Part shown: positions 54,574 through 63,678 of the stretch, piece by piece
Numbering within the stretch: the stretch's first letter is position 1
How the letters are laid out: the number at the start of each line of letters is the position of its first letter
Origin: Maricaulis sp963975345
GTDB taxonomy: Bacteria; Pseudomonadota; Alphaproteobacteria; Caulobacterales; Maricaulaceae
Reading direction: 5' to 3'
Length of the DNA stretch: 64,000 bases
Assembly (NCBI RefSeq): GCF_963975345.1
Contig: NZ_CAXBGE010000001.1
Span: 62,001-126,000, forward strand
Program-made: the position numbers and the translations under genes
The notes under the pieces: generated by a model
What the model was told of the DNA's origin: nothing
The model's input: only the letters and a program-made list of their open reading frames with translations
Databases searched by the model: none

Positions 54574-55197
54574 CTATTGGCTGGCCCAGACGATGCGGGC
54601 GATCCAGGCAATCTCGACCAGTTTGATGATCCGGTCCGGACCTGATGGGTTGAGCGATTTGAGCGCCACCTCCTGCACCGTGCTGTGGCCCAGCTGCCAG
54701 CCGGAAATCTCGCCATCGCGGGTTTTCACCATCACGCGGTCGCCCGGACGCGGCTTCTCATCAGGCGCAATGATCAGCTGATCGCCTGGCCGGTAGATCG
54801 GCAGCATCGCCTCGCCTTCCACCCGCAGGGCGTAGGCGTCGCTCTCTCCGAGATCGGGAAAAGGCACACGGGCCCAGCCCGGCCCGGTCGGCAGACCGAT
54901 CGCATCGAAAGCGGCGGCCCTGTCGCCATCCGCCAGATCAAGCGCTGGCAAGGAGCGCGCCCGGCTCTCACCGCTGACCAGGGCTGCGAAATCAGCGAAG
55001 CCGAGATGGGCTGCGCTGAGCGCCTTGGTCAGGCTCTCGGTTGAGGGCCAGCGCAATTTGCCGTCACTGGAGATCCGCTTGGACGGATTGAACGTGGTCG
55101 AGTCCAGACCAGCGCGCCGCGCCAGCCCGGAGGGGCTGGTCTGGGCATGGGCGGCGAGGCGGTCGATCCCGCGCCAGATCTGGTCGTGCGTGAACAT
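54574..55197 (-). CDS. LexA-like S24 protein lacking the catalytic dyad
   Basis: A 207-residue protein with an N-terminal XRE-like HTH (about 10-60; AQTSPSGLARRAGLDSTTFN) and a C-terminal S24 (LexA/UmuD) fold (about 105-200). In the fold, the catalytic Ser is Ala130 (GEAMLPIYRPGD) and the position 37 residues later, which should be Lys, is Trp167 (ISGWQL). It therefore should not self-cleave. It is divergent from the DUF952 gene and likely acts as a non-cleavable repressor or ligand sensor. Confidence 0.87.
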   Translation of the reverse strand: MFTHDQIWRGIDRLAAHAQTSPSGLARRAGLDSTTFNPSKRISSDGKLRWPSTESLTKALSAAHLGFADFAALVSGESRARSLPALDLADGDRAAAFDAIGLPTGPGWARVPFPDLGESDAYALRVEGEAMLPIYRPGDQLIIAPDEKPRPGDRVMVKTRDGEISGWQLGHSTVQEVALKSLNPSGPDRIIKLVEIAWIARIVWASQ

Positions 55198-55291
55198 GGC
55201 GATACGTCCCTGAACAAGGAAAGTTATAGGAAAATAAGCCCATGAACCAGAGAACCTTGCGCGGTCTTCGTGCGCGGGTTAACCCCAGCTG

Positions 55292-55651
55292 ATGAGCGAC
55301 AAGATTGCATACCGACTCGCGACGCCTGAGGGCTGGGCCGCAGTGATGATGGCCGGCGTGTTTCACGGCGAGTCGTACGATATCGCCGATGGATTCATCC
55401 ATCTCTCCGCCGCGGCACAGGTCGAGGGCACGCTGCTCAAACACTATAATGAGCATCCGCGCCTACTCCTCGCCGAGATTGATCTTGAAGCGCTGGGGGC
55501 CCGTGTGAAGTGGGAAAAATCGCGCGGCGGCGAGCTGTTTCCGCACGTCTATGGCGACATTCCCGTCAGCGCCGTGCGCGGCGTGCGCCATGTGCGCCGC
55601 AATGAGGAGGGCGACTGGGTCTTGCCGTCCGATCTGGGAGGCCAGTGGTGA
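55292..55651 (+). CDS. DUF952 family protein
   Basis: A 119-residue cytosolic protein of the DUF952 family, recognised by DGFIHLSAAAQVEGTLLKHY and ELFPHVYGDIPVSAV. Biochemical role unknown. Its stop overlaps the GTG of pyrD by four bases (GTGA), so the two are coupled, a common arrangement in alphaproteobacteria. Confidence 0.9.
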   Translation: MSDKIAYRLATPEGWAAVMMAGVFHGESYDIADGFIHLSAAAQVEGTLLKHYNEHPRLLLAEIDLEALGARVKWEKSRGGELFPHVYGDIPVSAVRGVRHVRRNEEGDWVLPSDLGGQW

Positions 55652-56703
55652 TCCACGATCTGATCGCACGCGCGCTGCATGTGTTTGAGCCTGAGACGGC
55701 CCACCGCTTCGGGATACTCGGCCTCAAGGCCGGGCTCGGACCCCGGCAGATCTTCGCTGACCATGCGATGTTGGCGACCCGTATTGCCGGGCTCGATCTG
55801 CCCAATCCGGTCGGGCTGGCAGCCGGTTTCGACAAGAATGCCGAGGCCCCCGATGCGTTGCTGGCGGCCGGCTTCGGCTTTGTCGAACTGGGCGCCGTGA
55901 CCCCGCGCGCGCAGGAGGGCAAGCCGCGTCCGCGCATTTTCCGGCTCGCTTCCGACCAAGCGGTGATCAACCGGATGGGTTTCCCCAATCTCGGCCTCGA
56001 TGCGTTCGAAGCGCGACTGCGCCGGCGCCAGAGGCGCGGCGGCATGGTCGGGGTCAATCTTGGCGCCAATCTCGATAGCGAGGATCGCATCGCCGATTAT
56101 GTCGCCTGTCTGGAACGGCTGAAGGATCTGGCGCAATTCTTCACCGTCAATATTTCCTCGCCCAATACGCCCGGCCTGCGCAATCTTCAGGCTCATGGCG
56201 CGCTCGATGATCTGCTCACAGCGGTGGCGCAAGTGCGTGGTCCGGCGCCGGTCTTCCTCAAGATCGCCCCGGATATCGCTGACGAAGACGTGCCCGGCAT
56301 GATCGAGGCGATCGGCCGTCACGGGCTCGACGGGATTATCGTCTCCAACACCACCATCCTGAGGCCCGAGAGCCTGACCAGCCCCCTGATGGGTGAGGGT
56401 GGCGGCCTGTCGGGTCCGCCGATTTTCGAACGCTCAACCGAGCTGGTGCGTCTGTTCCGACGCATTGCGGGTCCGGATCTGGCGGTTATCGGGGTTGGTG
56501 GCATTGATAGCGCCGATGCGGCCTATGCCAAGATTCGCGCCGGTGCCAATGCGGTCCAGCTTTATACAGGCCTCGTCTATCGCGGGCCTGGCTTGGTGCA
56601 GCGCATCAAGTCTGGCCTCGTCAAACGGCTTCAGGCCGATGGTTTCGCCTCGATCACTGAAGCGGTCGGCATTGATTGCAATCTGCGCTCAAGCGACGGG
56701 TAG
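55648..56703 (+). CDS. pyrD: Dihydroorotate dehydrogenase (quinone)
   Basis: Class 2 PyrD, 351 residues, oxidising dihydroorotate to orotate at the membrane with quinone as acceptor. Motifs: NPVGLAAGFDKNAEAP, NRMGFPNLG, NISSPNTPGLRNLQ with the catalytic Ser, VSNTTILRP and IGVGGIDSADAAYAKI. The N-terminal amphipathic helix of class 2 is present. GTG at 55648 follows GGGAGG at six bases. Its last 73 bp overlap the convergent MATE gene. Confidence 0.95.
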   Translation: MIHDLIARALHVFEPETAHRFGILGLKAGLGPRQIFADHAMLATRIAGLDLPNPVGLAAGFDKNAEAPDALLAAGFGFVELGAVTPRAQEGKPRPRIFRLASDQAVINRMGFPNLGLDAFEARLRRRQRRGGMVGVNLGANLDSEDRIADYVACLERLKDLAQFFTVNISSPNTPGLRNLQAHGALDDLLTAVAQVRGPAPVFLKIAPDIADEDVPGMIEAIGRHGLDGIIVSNTTILRPESLTSPLMGEGGGLSGPPIFERSTELVRLFRRIAGPDLAVIGVGGIDSADAAYAKIRAGANAVQLYTGLVYRGPGLVQRIKSGLVKRLQADGFASITEAVGIDCNLRSSDG

Positions 56704-58016
56704 GCGAGAATGAGCGTGCCGCCGCGCGCGATATAGAAAATCAGAAACGCCATCCAGACGCCGGTATTGCCGAAGGCCGGAGACAGAGCCGCGTCGGCGG
56801 CGAGATAGATCGCCACGGCGGCAACACCGGCATTGCGCAAAATCTTGCCGCTGGTGGTGCCGATGAAGACCCCGTCCATCAACCAGGCGCCCGCCCCGAG
56901 GAAGGGGATGACGGCGCACCAGGGCAGATAGCGGATCGCGGAAGCGCGTGCTTCGGGATCAGCAATCAGCAGACCCAGAATATCGGCGCCGAACAGCCAG
57001 GTCAGCACTGCGAAGATCGCACCGGCGGCAAACATTGGCTCGCCGGTCAGGCGCACGGCTCGGCGCAGACCGCTCAGCGAGCGGCGGCCAAAGGCGCGGC
57101 CTGCCTCGGTCTCGGCGATAAAGGCGAAGGCGTCGAGCACAAAGGCCCATAACGTGATGACCTGCAGCAACACGTGATTGCCGGCGAGGATGGCGGTGCC
57201 CTGGCGCGCGCCGGCATTGGCAAACCAGGTGAAGCCGACAATCAGGCTCCAGGTGCGGATCATCAGATTGATGTTGACGTTGAACATTTCCGCGATGGCG
57301 CCCGGATTGAGCAGGCTGGCGCGGTTAAGGACCTCGCTGGCCCAGCCGCCCTGGCGCTTCAGCGTGTGGGCGACGAAGCCGAGGCCGACGAGCAGACCGG
57401 CCCATTCGGCGATCGCCGTCGCCGCACCGACGCCGCCGGGCCCATAGCCGAGCCCAAGCACAAACCAGAGGTCGAGCGCGATATTGATACCGCTGAAAAC
57501 GGCATAGATGGCCAATGTCGCAGTGTTGCGACCCAGCCCGATCAGCCAGCCGGTCAATGCGAAGGTCGCCAGCGCTGCCGGCGCCCCCCAGGCACGGGCG
57601 AGCAGATAGGAGGCGCCCTTGGTCTCGACGCCGGGCTCGCCCTGCAGCACGGCAAACCCGCCCCAAGCGATGGGATAACGCAGCAGCCAGACGGTGATGC
57701 CGAGCAGTGCGGCGATGGCGACGGCGCGGATCAGGATGCGCTGGGTCTCGGCGCGCTGGTGCGCGCCATCGGCCTGGGCCGTCAGCCCCGTCGTGCCCAT
57801 GCGCAGGAAATAGAAGCTCCAATAGAAGATGGAAAAGATCGCGCCGCCCAGCGCCACCCCGCCCAGATCGCCCTTATCGCCCGACAGGCCGAGCACGAAG
57901 GTGTCGACGACGCCGGCCAGCGGCACCGTCGCATTGGCGATCACCAGCGGCAGAGCGCGCTTGATGACGTCGATACGGGTGAGTGCAGGGCGGCTGGTTT
58001 CAGAAGGGCTGGACAT
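56631..58016 (-). CDS. MATE family efflux transporter (DinF-like)
   Basis: Twelve-TM multidrug/toxin exporter of 461 residues. Two pseudo-symmetric halves; landmarks are LPLVIANATVPLAGVVDTFVLG at the N-terminus and FNVNINLMIRTWSLIVGF at the start of the second half, as in the DinF branch. Driven by H+ or Na+; drug specificity unknown. The gene ends inside the pyrD coding end. Confidence 0.93.
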   Translation of the reverse strand: MSSPSETSRPALTRIDVIKRALPLVIANATVPLAGVVDTFVLGLSGDKGDLGGVALGGAIFSIFYWSFYFLRMGTTGLTAQADGAHQRAETQRILIRAVAIAALLGITVWLLRYPIAWGGFAVLQGEPGVETKGASYLLARAWGAPAALATFALTGWLIGLGRNTATLAIYAVFSGINIALDLWFVLGLGYGPGGVGAATAIAEWAGLLVGLGFVAHTLKRQGGWASEVLNRASLLNPGAIAEMFNVNINLMIRTWSLIVGFTWFANAGARQGTAILAGNHVLLQVITLWAFVLDAFAFIAETEAGRAFGRRSLSGLRRAVRLTGEPMFAAGAIFAVLTWLFGADILGLLIADPEARASAIRYLPWCAVIPFLGAGAWLMDGVFIGTTSGKILRNAGVAAVAIYLAADAALSPAFGNTGVWMAFLIFYIARGGTLILAYPSLERRLQSMPTASVIEAKPSA

Positions 58017-58104
58017 CGCTCGCCACTATCCCGGCCCGGCACGGCTGGCAAGCGCTTGCGCGAGTGGGCGTGATTTTGATCCCGCCAGTCGCTCAATTCG
58101 ACAG

Positions 58105-58467
58105 CTAGATGCCGCACACGCCGTCGCGGCAGCGGTCGCGCGGACGCATCGGGGCGAGCCAGCGATAGAGGGCGTCGAGCGGGATCCGGATCGGCGCCGG
58201 TCGTGTCAGCCAAGCGAGCAGGCCCCAGCCGGGCACACGTTCCCAGATCGCAATGAAAGCGGCCCAGCCGTCGACCAGCTTTCCATCGGGGAGGCGGACA
58301 TGGAGGGATGCCAGCGCCGCCTCCCGGTTGACATCATCGGGCAGGTCACCATTCGCATCGTGCATACGAATGATGTGATCGCTATGACGGACGTAATGCC
58401 CCATCTCTCGGCGGCAGATCGGGCAGGCCGCGTCGTAATAGGCGATCAAGGGTCCGATGGTGTCCAT
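58105..58467 (-). CDS. DUF393 thiol-disulfide oxidoreductase-like protein
   Basis: A 120-residue DCC-family protein with YYDAACPICRREM (CxxC at residues 15 and 18), the pattern of predicted thiol-disulfide oxidoreductases. A second Cys pair lies at the C-terminus (DRCRDGVCGI). Cytosolic by lack of signal. It sits between the MATE and UrcA genes; role unknown. Confidence 0.88.
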   Translation of the reverse strand: MDTIGPLIAYYDAACPICRREMGHYVRHSDHIIRMHDANGDLPDDVNREAALASLHVRLPDGKLVDGWAAFIAIWERVPGWGLLAWLTRPAPIRIPLDALYRWLAPMRPRDRCRDGVCGI

Positions 58468-58596
58468 GCAAACCAGATTAGACCCGTCGCCGCGGGTAGC
58501 CAGTGGACAGTTCGTCGCAAGCCCGCCCGGCGGCCACGACCCAGCCAGGGCCGGGCCGGCCGGGGTTGGGCTGGCATGGGCCTGATCTGTAGGCTC

Positions 58597-58914
58597 CTAG
58601 CTGACCTCGGCGCCAGGGCTGCGCCGGTCCTGGCGCAACTGTGCCAGGCGGACATCGACCCGGCGCATGGCCGTTGTCACCGCCTCGGTCTCGCATTGGC
58701 GCTGCTGGTGCATGGCACGTGCTCCGCGTACGCCGGGTACACGGCAGATATCCCGTGCAGCGAGGCGGATATCGGCTTCAAGTTTGCGGCGGTCATCGGC
58801 ATCGCCCAGGGTGCTGGAATTGAACCGGATGATTCTTGATTCCTGGTCCTGGGCGGCGGTGATTGAGCCGGCGGACAGGGCGAGTGTGGCGGCGAGAATG
58901 GAGTGTTTGATCAT
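58597..58914 (-). CDS. UrcA family protein
   Basis: Exported protein of 105 residues: signal peptide to about 21 (SAGSITA), then the UrcA domain with its two conserved Cys (DICRVPG and QRQCETEA) and AxxDxRLAQL near the end. UrcA proteins are found in Caulobacterales and Sphingomonadales; function unknown. ATG 58914 follows GAGGGAC, preferred over a longer frame. Confidence 0.87.
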   Translation of the reverse strand: MIKHSILAATLALSAGSITAAQDQESRIIRFNSSTLGDADDRRKLEADIRLAARDICRVPGVRGARAMHQQRQCETEAVTTAMRRVDVRLAQLRQDRRSPGAEVS

Positions 58915-59096
58915 CGGAAGTCCCTCATCGAAACGAGGCCGCCGGCTGTCTGCGCGTCGGTCGGCCACTGACTTTGAGAGGCTGGCATGCCCTCCATGGC
59001 CGCGAGCTGGGCATTGACGTAACAATTGGAAACCCGTTGTCCAGTTAGTGTCGAGGGGGTAATCAACCGGACATATTGCCGACCCGTCGTCCGGCT

Positions 59097-59519
59097 TCAG
59101 CCAGCCGGGTCAGCGCTGCTGGGCGTGATCAGGAAATGGCCATGCAAGGTCGCGACGGGCGCGCGGCTGCGACCCTGCCAGGCCTCGACGCGGACATTGG
59201 CGACGCGACGGCCACTACGATTGATGATGGCGCGGGCATAGACATCGGCCGCGCGGGCCGGGCGCAGATAATCAATGGCGACATCGATCGGCCGCGGCAG
59301 ACGCTCCAGCGATTGACCGGCCAGCAGTGAGGCCGAGGCGACGATTTCGAGAAAGGCACCAATGGCACCGCCATGCAGAGCCGGGATCAACGGATTGCCG
59401 ACCAGGATTTCCGCGTAAGGCAAAACGCCGGTCAGCTCATCGCCCTTCTGCTCCAGCCGGACGCCAAACCGGGCCACATAAGGCGCCGCCAGCAGGGTTT
59501 CGATCAGCTCGCGGCTCAT
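59097..59519 (-). CDS. PaaI-type hotdog thioesterase
   Basis: A 140-residue hotdog-fold acyl-CoA thioesterase homologue with the HGGAIGAFLE motif (active-site helix) and RPARAADVYARA. It overlaps the next hotdog gene by four bases (ATGA) and is translated second. Substrate unknown. Confidence 0.9.
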   Translation of the reverse strand: MSRELIETLLAAPYVARFGVRLEQKGDELTGVLPYAEILVGNPLIPALHGGAIGAFLEIVASASLLAGQSLERLPRPIDVAIDYLRPARAADVYARAIINRSGRRVANVRVEAWQGRSRAPVATLHGHFLITPSSADPAG

Positions 59520-60019
59520 AACGCTTGTCCGTTTTGGAGCGCCTTCATGGCGCGGTCCTGGGCAGCTTGCGATGCTTTGGTGATCATAAAGGCGGCTTGG
59601 GCGGTCGCGACCGGGTCATTGATATCGCCATCATGGGCGGTGGCGCGCACGAAGGCGACGAGGCCGTGGGATTTGAGGCTGACGGCTTCGGCGGTGACGT
59701 CGAGCCCTGGCTTGGCCGGACGCATATAGTCGAGCCGCAGATCGAGCGTCGCCGGCGTGTCATGGCCGCCAAAGCCGCTGAATGCGGCCAGGCCGCAGAC
59801 ATGGTCGAGCAGAGCGGTGATAACGCCGCCATGCAGGATGCCAGTTTCCGGATCGCCGACCAGATCGGGCGAATAGGGCGCGCACATCACGGCATGGCCG
59901 GGCTTGAGCGAAACCAGTTTCAGCCCCAGGGCAACAGCGTGGGGCGAGCCGTCGACCAGAAGCGGTGCCAACTCGTCGAGCAGGGCCTGCAGGTCATCGG
60001 GATTGTCGGTGTGGGACAT
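59516..60019 (-). CDS. PaaI-type hotdog thioesterase
   Basis: A 167-residue hotdog protein with GILHGGVITALLDHVCGLA and DYMRPAKPGLDVTAEA. It is upstream partner of the 140-residue paralog, with which it may form a heteromeric enzyme; low similarity suggests different substrates. Confidence 0.9.
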   Translation of the reverse strand: MSHTDNPDDLQALLDELAPLLVDGSPHAVALGLKLVSLKPGHAVMCAPYSPDLVGDPETGILHGGVITALLDHVCGLAAFSGFGGHDTPATLDLRLDYMRPAKPGLDVTAEAVSLKSHGLVAFVRATAHDGDINDPVATAQAAFMITKASQAAQDRAMKALQNGQAL

Positions 60020-60062
60020 GCGGTTATTTTAGGCCAGCGCGGTGAGGCTCACCAGACGCGAT

Positions 60063-60893
60063 TCAGCGCGCCTGCAAACGCTGGGTGACAATCTGTTCCA
60101 GCCCGCTGACGACGGGATCGCGCAGCGGATTTCCGGCCTCGGCCATCCGCACCAGCTGCGCCAGCGCGGCGCGATGCATCTCGACAACTTCTGCCTCAAC
60201 CGGGGTATAGCTCGACAGCGACGCGATGAACCGTTGCAACGAACGCCCGACGCGGATGGCGAGCGGGTCGCCGGTGAGCTTGGTCTCATGCGCCAATGCC
60301 ACGGCAGCACTGCGCGCGGCCGCCATCGATGTGGTCCGCCCGGTCTCGACATCGACCACGCGCTTCAGGCTCGGGCCCATTTTTGGACGCGGGCGGCGGC
60401 GGCGATCGGGGCCGGTAAAGCGCGAGGCTTCGATGAAGGTACGCGGTTGTGCCCGCATCGATTTGAGCCGGTTGATCATGGTGATCGGTGCCAGCGGCGT
60501 GATCAGGAATTCGCTCGCACCGGCGTCGCGCGCGCGCTCGATCTCGGGCCGCGAACGCGGTGAGGAGAGCAGGATGATCGGTGTGTCGCGATATTCGCTA
60601 TGTCCGGAGGTGCGGATGCGCTGCAGCAGTTTGACGCGATCCTCGGTGGCATCGCTGTGGTCACTCCAGTCAGCGACGACCAGGGCCGGGGCGGATTCCT
60701 GCATCAGGCGCAGCGCGGCACCGGCTTGCGTCGCGACGAGAATGTCGCGCACACCGGCATCACGTAGCAGGCCAATCACCAGATTGCGCATGAAGCTGTT
60801 GGAATGGAGCACGAGCGCTGGCTGCCGGCCCCAGTCGCGGGTGGCGGGGGGCTCGTTCGCCGGATCGGCAAATGTGATCTGTGCAGCGCTCAT
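60063..60893 (-). CDS. Degenerate receiver-domain protein
   Basis: About 276 residues. An N-terminal CheY-like domain (about 25-140) keeps the Asp at the end of beta-3 (VVADWSDHSD) but the acid-pocket residues after beta-1 are LHSNSF and the conserved Lys is replaced (FLITPLAP). A basic linker (TGPDRRRRPRPKMG) leads to a helical C-terminal domain without recognised motif. Likely a phosphorylation-independent or pseudo-receiver. ATG 60893 is a guess; TTG 60932 is possible. Confidence 0.82.
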   Translation of the reverse strand: MSAAQITFADPANEPPATRDWGRQPALVLHSNSFMRNLVIGLLRDAGVRDILVATQAGAALRLMQESAPALVVADWSDHSDATEDRVKLLQRIRTSGHSEYRDTPIILLSSPRSRPEIERARDAGASEFLITPLAPITMINRLKSMRAQPRTFIEASRFTGPDRRRRPRPKMGPSLKRVVDVETGRTTSMAAARSAAVALAHETKLTGDPLAIRVGRSLQRFIASLSSYTPVEAEVVEMHRAALAQLVRMAEAGNPLRDPVVSGLEQIVTQRLQAR

Positions 60894-60977
60894 CGCCACA
60901 GCTTTACGCGCGGAAGGTTTCAATCCTGCCAAGAAATTTGGTTAAGACTGGTTTAAATCTCTGCTTTGCAAGGATTT

Positions 60978-61304
60978 TCAGTCACGGCGCAAAGCGCGGA
61001 TCACCCGGATCACGATCCAGATTGGCACCACCAGAACGGCGCCGAGCAGGAGATAATCGACCGCCCACAAGGCGCTGTCGCTGATAAAGCCGATGAAACG
61101 GCTCCAGGATTCTGCCAGCGTTCCGAAGAAATCGACCCAGAGCCGGCGCGGATTGACGTGGAAGGCCGCCAGGAAGAAGCCGGCCAGAACACACAGGAAA
61201 ACCAGTCGCACCAGATCGGTCGGCGCAAAGCGCAGCAGTCGCTGCACAAATGTGCGGCGCGGCGCTGGGGTGGTCTCGGCTCGTGGTTCTTGTCGTTCGG
61301 TCAT
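60978..61304 (-). CDS. Small membrane protein (DUF6460-like)
   Basis: A 108-residue protein with two hydrophobic segments (about 33-50 and 77-102) and a Pro-rich head; resembles the DUF6460 group by memory (TDLVRLVFLCVLAGFFL). It ends in a basic RALRRD. Adjacent to the mechanosensitive channel gene on the same strand. Function unknown. Confidence 0.75.
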   Translation of the reverse strand: MTERQEPRAETTPAPRRTFVQRLLRFAPTDLVRLVFLCVLAGFFLAAFHVNPRRLWVDFFGTLAESWSRFIGFISDSALWAVDYLLLGAVLVVPIWIVIRVIRALRRD

Positions 61305-61365
61305 GGGCTCACTCTAACTGAAAATGCGGCGCAATCGGGGCCGCAGCCCCGATGGCTGCCAGGGC

Positions 61366-62196
61366 TCAGGATTTGCGGGCGACATTGACCTGATGCGGGT
61401 AGGGAATTGAAATCCCGTCCTTGTCGAAGGCCAGTTTCACGTCCTTCATCGCGTCGAAAAACACGCCCCAATAATCGCCCGTCGCACACCAGGCACGGCA
61501 GACAATATCGATCGAGGAACTGCCATGCGCCTTGACGGCGGTGAATACGGCCGGATCTTTCAGAACGCGTTCATCGGCTTCGAGCACGGCCGTGATCACG
61601 GCCATCGCCTTGTCGATATCATCGCCATAATCGATCGAGAAACCCAGATCGACGCGGCGCGTCGCATTGGCGGAGTAGTTGACGATGACACTGCCCCAGC
61701 CTTCGCCATTGGGCACAATGATCTTCTTGTTGTCGCCGGTCGCCAGAATGGTGGTGAAGAGATTGATGTCCTTCACCGTGCCCGATTGCCCAGCCACTTC
61801 AACCCAGTCGCCCAGCCCGTAGGGTCGGAACATCACGATCATCACGCCGGCGGCGAGATTGGACAAAGTCCCCTGCAGCGCCAGACCGATCGCCAGCGTC
61901 GCCGCACCGAGTGTCGCCACCAGGCTGGTGGTCTCGACCCCGAAGCGCGACAGCACTGCGATCAGCACCACAATCATCAGGGCCCAATAGGCCAGCGAGG
62001 CAAAGAAAGCGCCGAGCGTGTCGTCAATCCGGGAGCTCTTGTGGACCGCGCGGACAATCGCCTTGCGCATAGAGCCTGCGACAATCATCCCGGCAATCAG
62101 GATCGCCGCAGCGAGCAAAAGATTGGTGCTGGCATCGAGCGCGCGCTGCGTCAGCACGGCAATGGTTTCGGGGTTCAAGAAGTCTTCGGGAATCAT
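61366..62196 (-). CDS. MscS-type mechanosensitive channel
   Basis: Small-conductance channel of 276 residues, near the size of E. coli MscS (286). Three TMs; the third, pore-lining helix carries the Gly/Ala-rich pattern ATLAIGLALQGTLSNLAAGV. The beta domain has RPYGLGDWVEVAGQSGTVKDI and NLFTTILATGDNKKIIVPNG. It protects against hypo-osmotic shock. Confidence 0.94.
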   Translation of the reverse strand: MIPEDFLNPETIAVLTQRALDASTNLLLAAAILIAGMIVAGSMRKAIVRAVHKSSRIDDTLGAFFASLAYWALMIVVLIAVLSRFGVETTSLVATLGAATLAIGLALQGTLSNLAAGVMIVMFRPYGLGDWVEVAGQSGTVKDINLFTTILATGDNKKIIVPNGEGWGSVIVNYSANATRRVDLGFSIDYGDDIDKAMAVITAVLEADERVLKDPAVFTAVKAHGSSSIDIVCRAWCATGDYWGVFFDAMKDVKLAFDKDGISIPYPHQVNVARKS

Positions 62197-62365
62197 GAGG
62201 TGCGTCCTGTTCGGCTGTTACGTGCCGACGGGTAGCAAAGTTTGTGTGAAAGGGAAATGGGGAGCGAGGATGCCCCCTGGGCGCGGTTTGCATCGGCGGT
62301 CTGATTGTGTCTGGCCCGCTATCCCGTAAGCTGGAGACCGTGCGGCGCGATGCGTGAGGACTGCT

Positions 62366-63670
62366 ATGTTTGGAAGTCGGCTCATTTTCTCGCTCAAGGC
62401 TTTGCGCGAGCGCCTGTGGGTGCGGCCGCTGACTTATGCGGCGATGGCGGTCGGCTTGATCTTTCTGGCGCAGGCCGCAGATCGGCTGCCCGACAGCCTG
62501 CCACTGCCCGATATCAGCGCCGATACGATCGAAAAACTGTTGACGGTGATCTCGGCGAGCATGCTCGGCGTCGCAACATTCGCTGTTGCATCAATGGTGT
62601 CGGCCTATGCCGCCGCCGGCAGCAGCGCTACACCGCGCGCCTTCTCGCTGGTGATTGCCGACCGGGTCTCGCAGACCGCGCTGTCCAGTTTCATCGGTGC
62701 CTTCATCTATTCGATTGTCGGCATTGTTGCGATCCGCGTCGGCTTTTACGACATTGCCGGTCGTTTCAGTATATTTCTGATAACGCTTGGTATTTTCAGC
62801 TGGGTCGTGCTGACATTCGTGCGATGGGTCGACAATATCGCCCGGCTTGGCCGGCTCGGAAATACGATTGAGAAAGTCGAGGCGGCGACGGCATTGGCCT
62901 TTCGGCCCTGGACCGGTGACAGGGCTCTGGGCGGTGTGGCGGTCTCGGATATGCCTGAGGCCGGGACGCCCGTGTGCCCGACGACGTTTGGCTATATCCA
63001 GCATATCGATACCGACAGCCTGCAGAGCTGGGCCGAGGCGCAGGACGTCAAGCTCGATGTGCGTTCCGTCCCGGGCGCGTTTGTTTCGCCAGCGCGGGCC
63101 CTGCTGACGGTTGATTGGCAAGGACCAGTCCGTGACCTCGAGGATGCGGATCGGGAGTGCCTGGTGCGTGCCTTTGTCGTTGGCAACAAGCGCACCTTTG
63201 ACGAGGATCCGCGCTTCGGTCTGATCGTGTTGTCGGAGATCGCATCCCGCGCCCTGTCGCCGGCGGTCAATGATCCGGGCACCGCGATCGATATCATCAA
63301 CAAGCTGACCCATCTCCTGCTTGACCGGGACTCAGCGGCGCACTGCGAGGACGCAAAGGCGCCGCGTTGCAGCCGTATCCGTGTTCCGGCGCTGTGCCCG
63401 GACGATTTGCTGGAGGACGCCTTTGCCGCGACCGAGAAGGATGGTGTCAACGCGGTGGAAGTCGGGATTCGACTGCAGAAATCCTACAGCCTGTTGGCGC
63501 GGGCGCACGAAGCGGACCTACGCAAGGCGGCGGAGCGGCGGTCAGGCCTCGCGCTGCAGCGCGCCGAACAGGTGTTGACCTTCGCCGACGACCTCGCCCG
63601 AATTACCCGCGCGACGCGGGACGGTGCCGGCAGCCTCGTCGAGGGCAAGTCTGCGGATGCTGAGGACTGA
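62366..63670 (+). CDS. DUF2254 family membrane protein
   Basis: Inner-membrane protein of 434 residues with about four TMs in the first 160 residues and a large soluble C-terminal domain, matching DUF2254. Landmarks: ASMLGVATFAVASMVSAYAAA and LSPAVNDPGTAIDIINKL. ATG 62366 follows GAGG at seven bases; upstream GTG at 62354 is possible. Function unknown. Confidence 0.9.
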   Translation: MFGSRLIFSLKALRERLWVRPLTYAAMAVGLIFLAQAADRLPDSLPLPDISADTIEKLLTVISASMLGVATFAVASMVSAYAAAGSSATPRAFSLVIADRVSQTALSSFIGAFIYSIVGIVAIRVGFYDIAGRFSIFLITLGIFSWVVLTFVRWVDNIARLGRLGNTIEKVEAATALAFRPWTGDRALGGVAVSDMPEAGTPVCPTTFGYIQHIDTDSLQSWAEAQDVKLDVRSVPGAFVSPARALLTVDWQGPVRDLEDADRECLVRAFVVGNKRTFDEDPRFGLIVLSEIASRALSPAVNDPGTAIDIINKLTHLLLDRDSAAHCEDAKAPRCSRIRVPALCPDDLLEDAFAATEKDGVNAVEVGIRLQKSYSLLARAHEADLRKAAERRSGLALQRAEQVLTFADDLARITRATRDGAGSLVEGKSADAED

Positions 63671-63678
63671 GACTGGCC

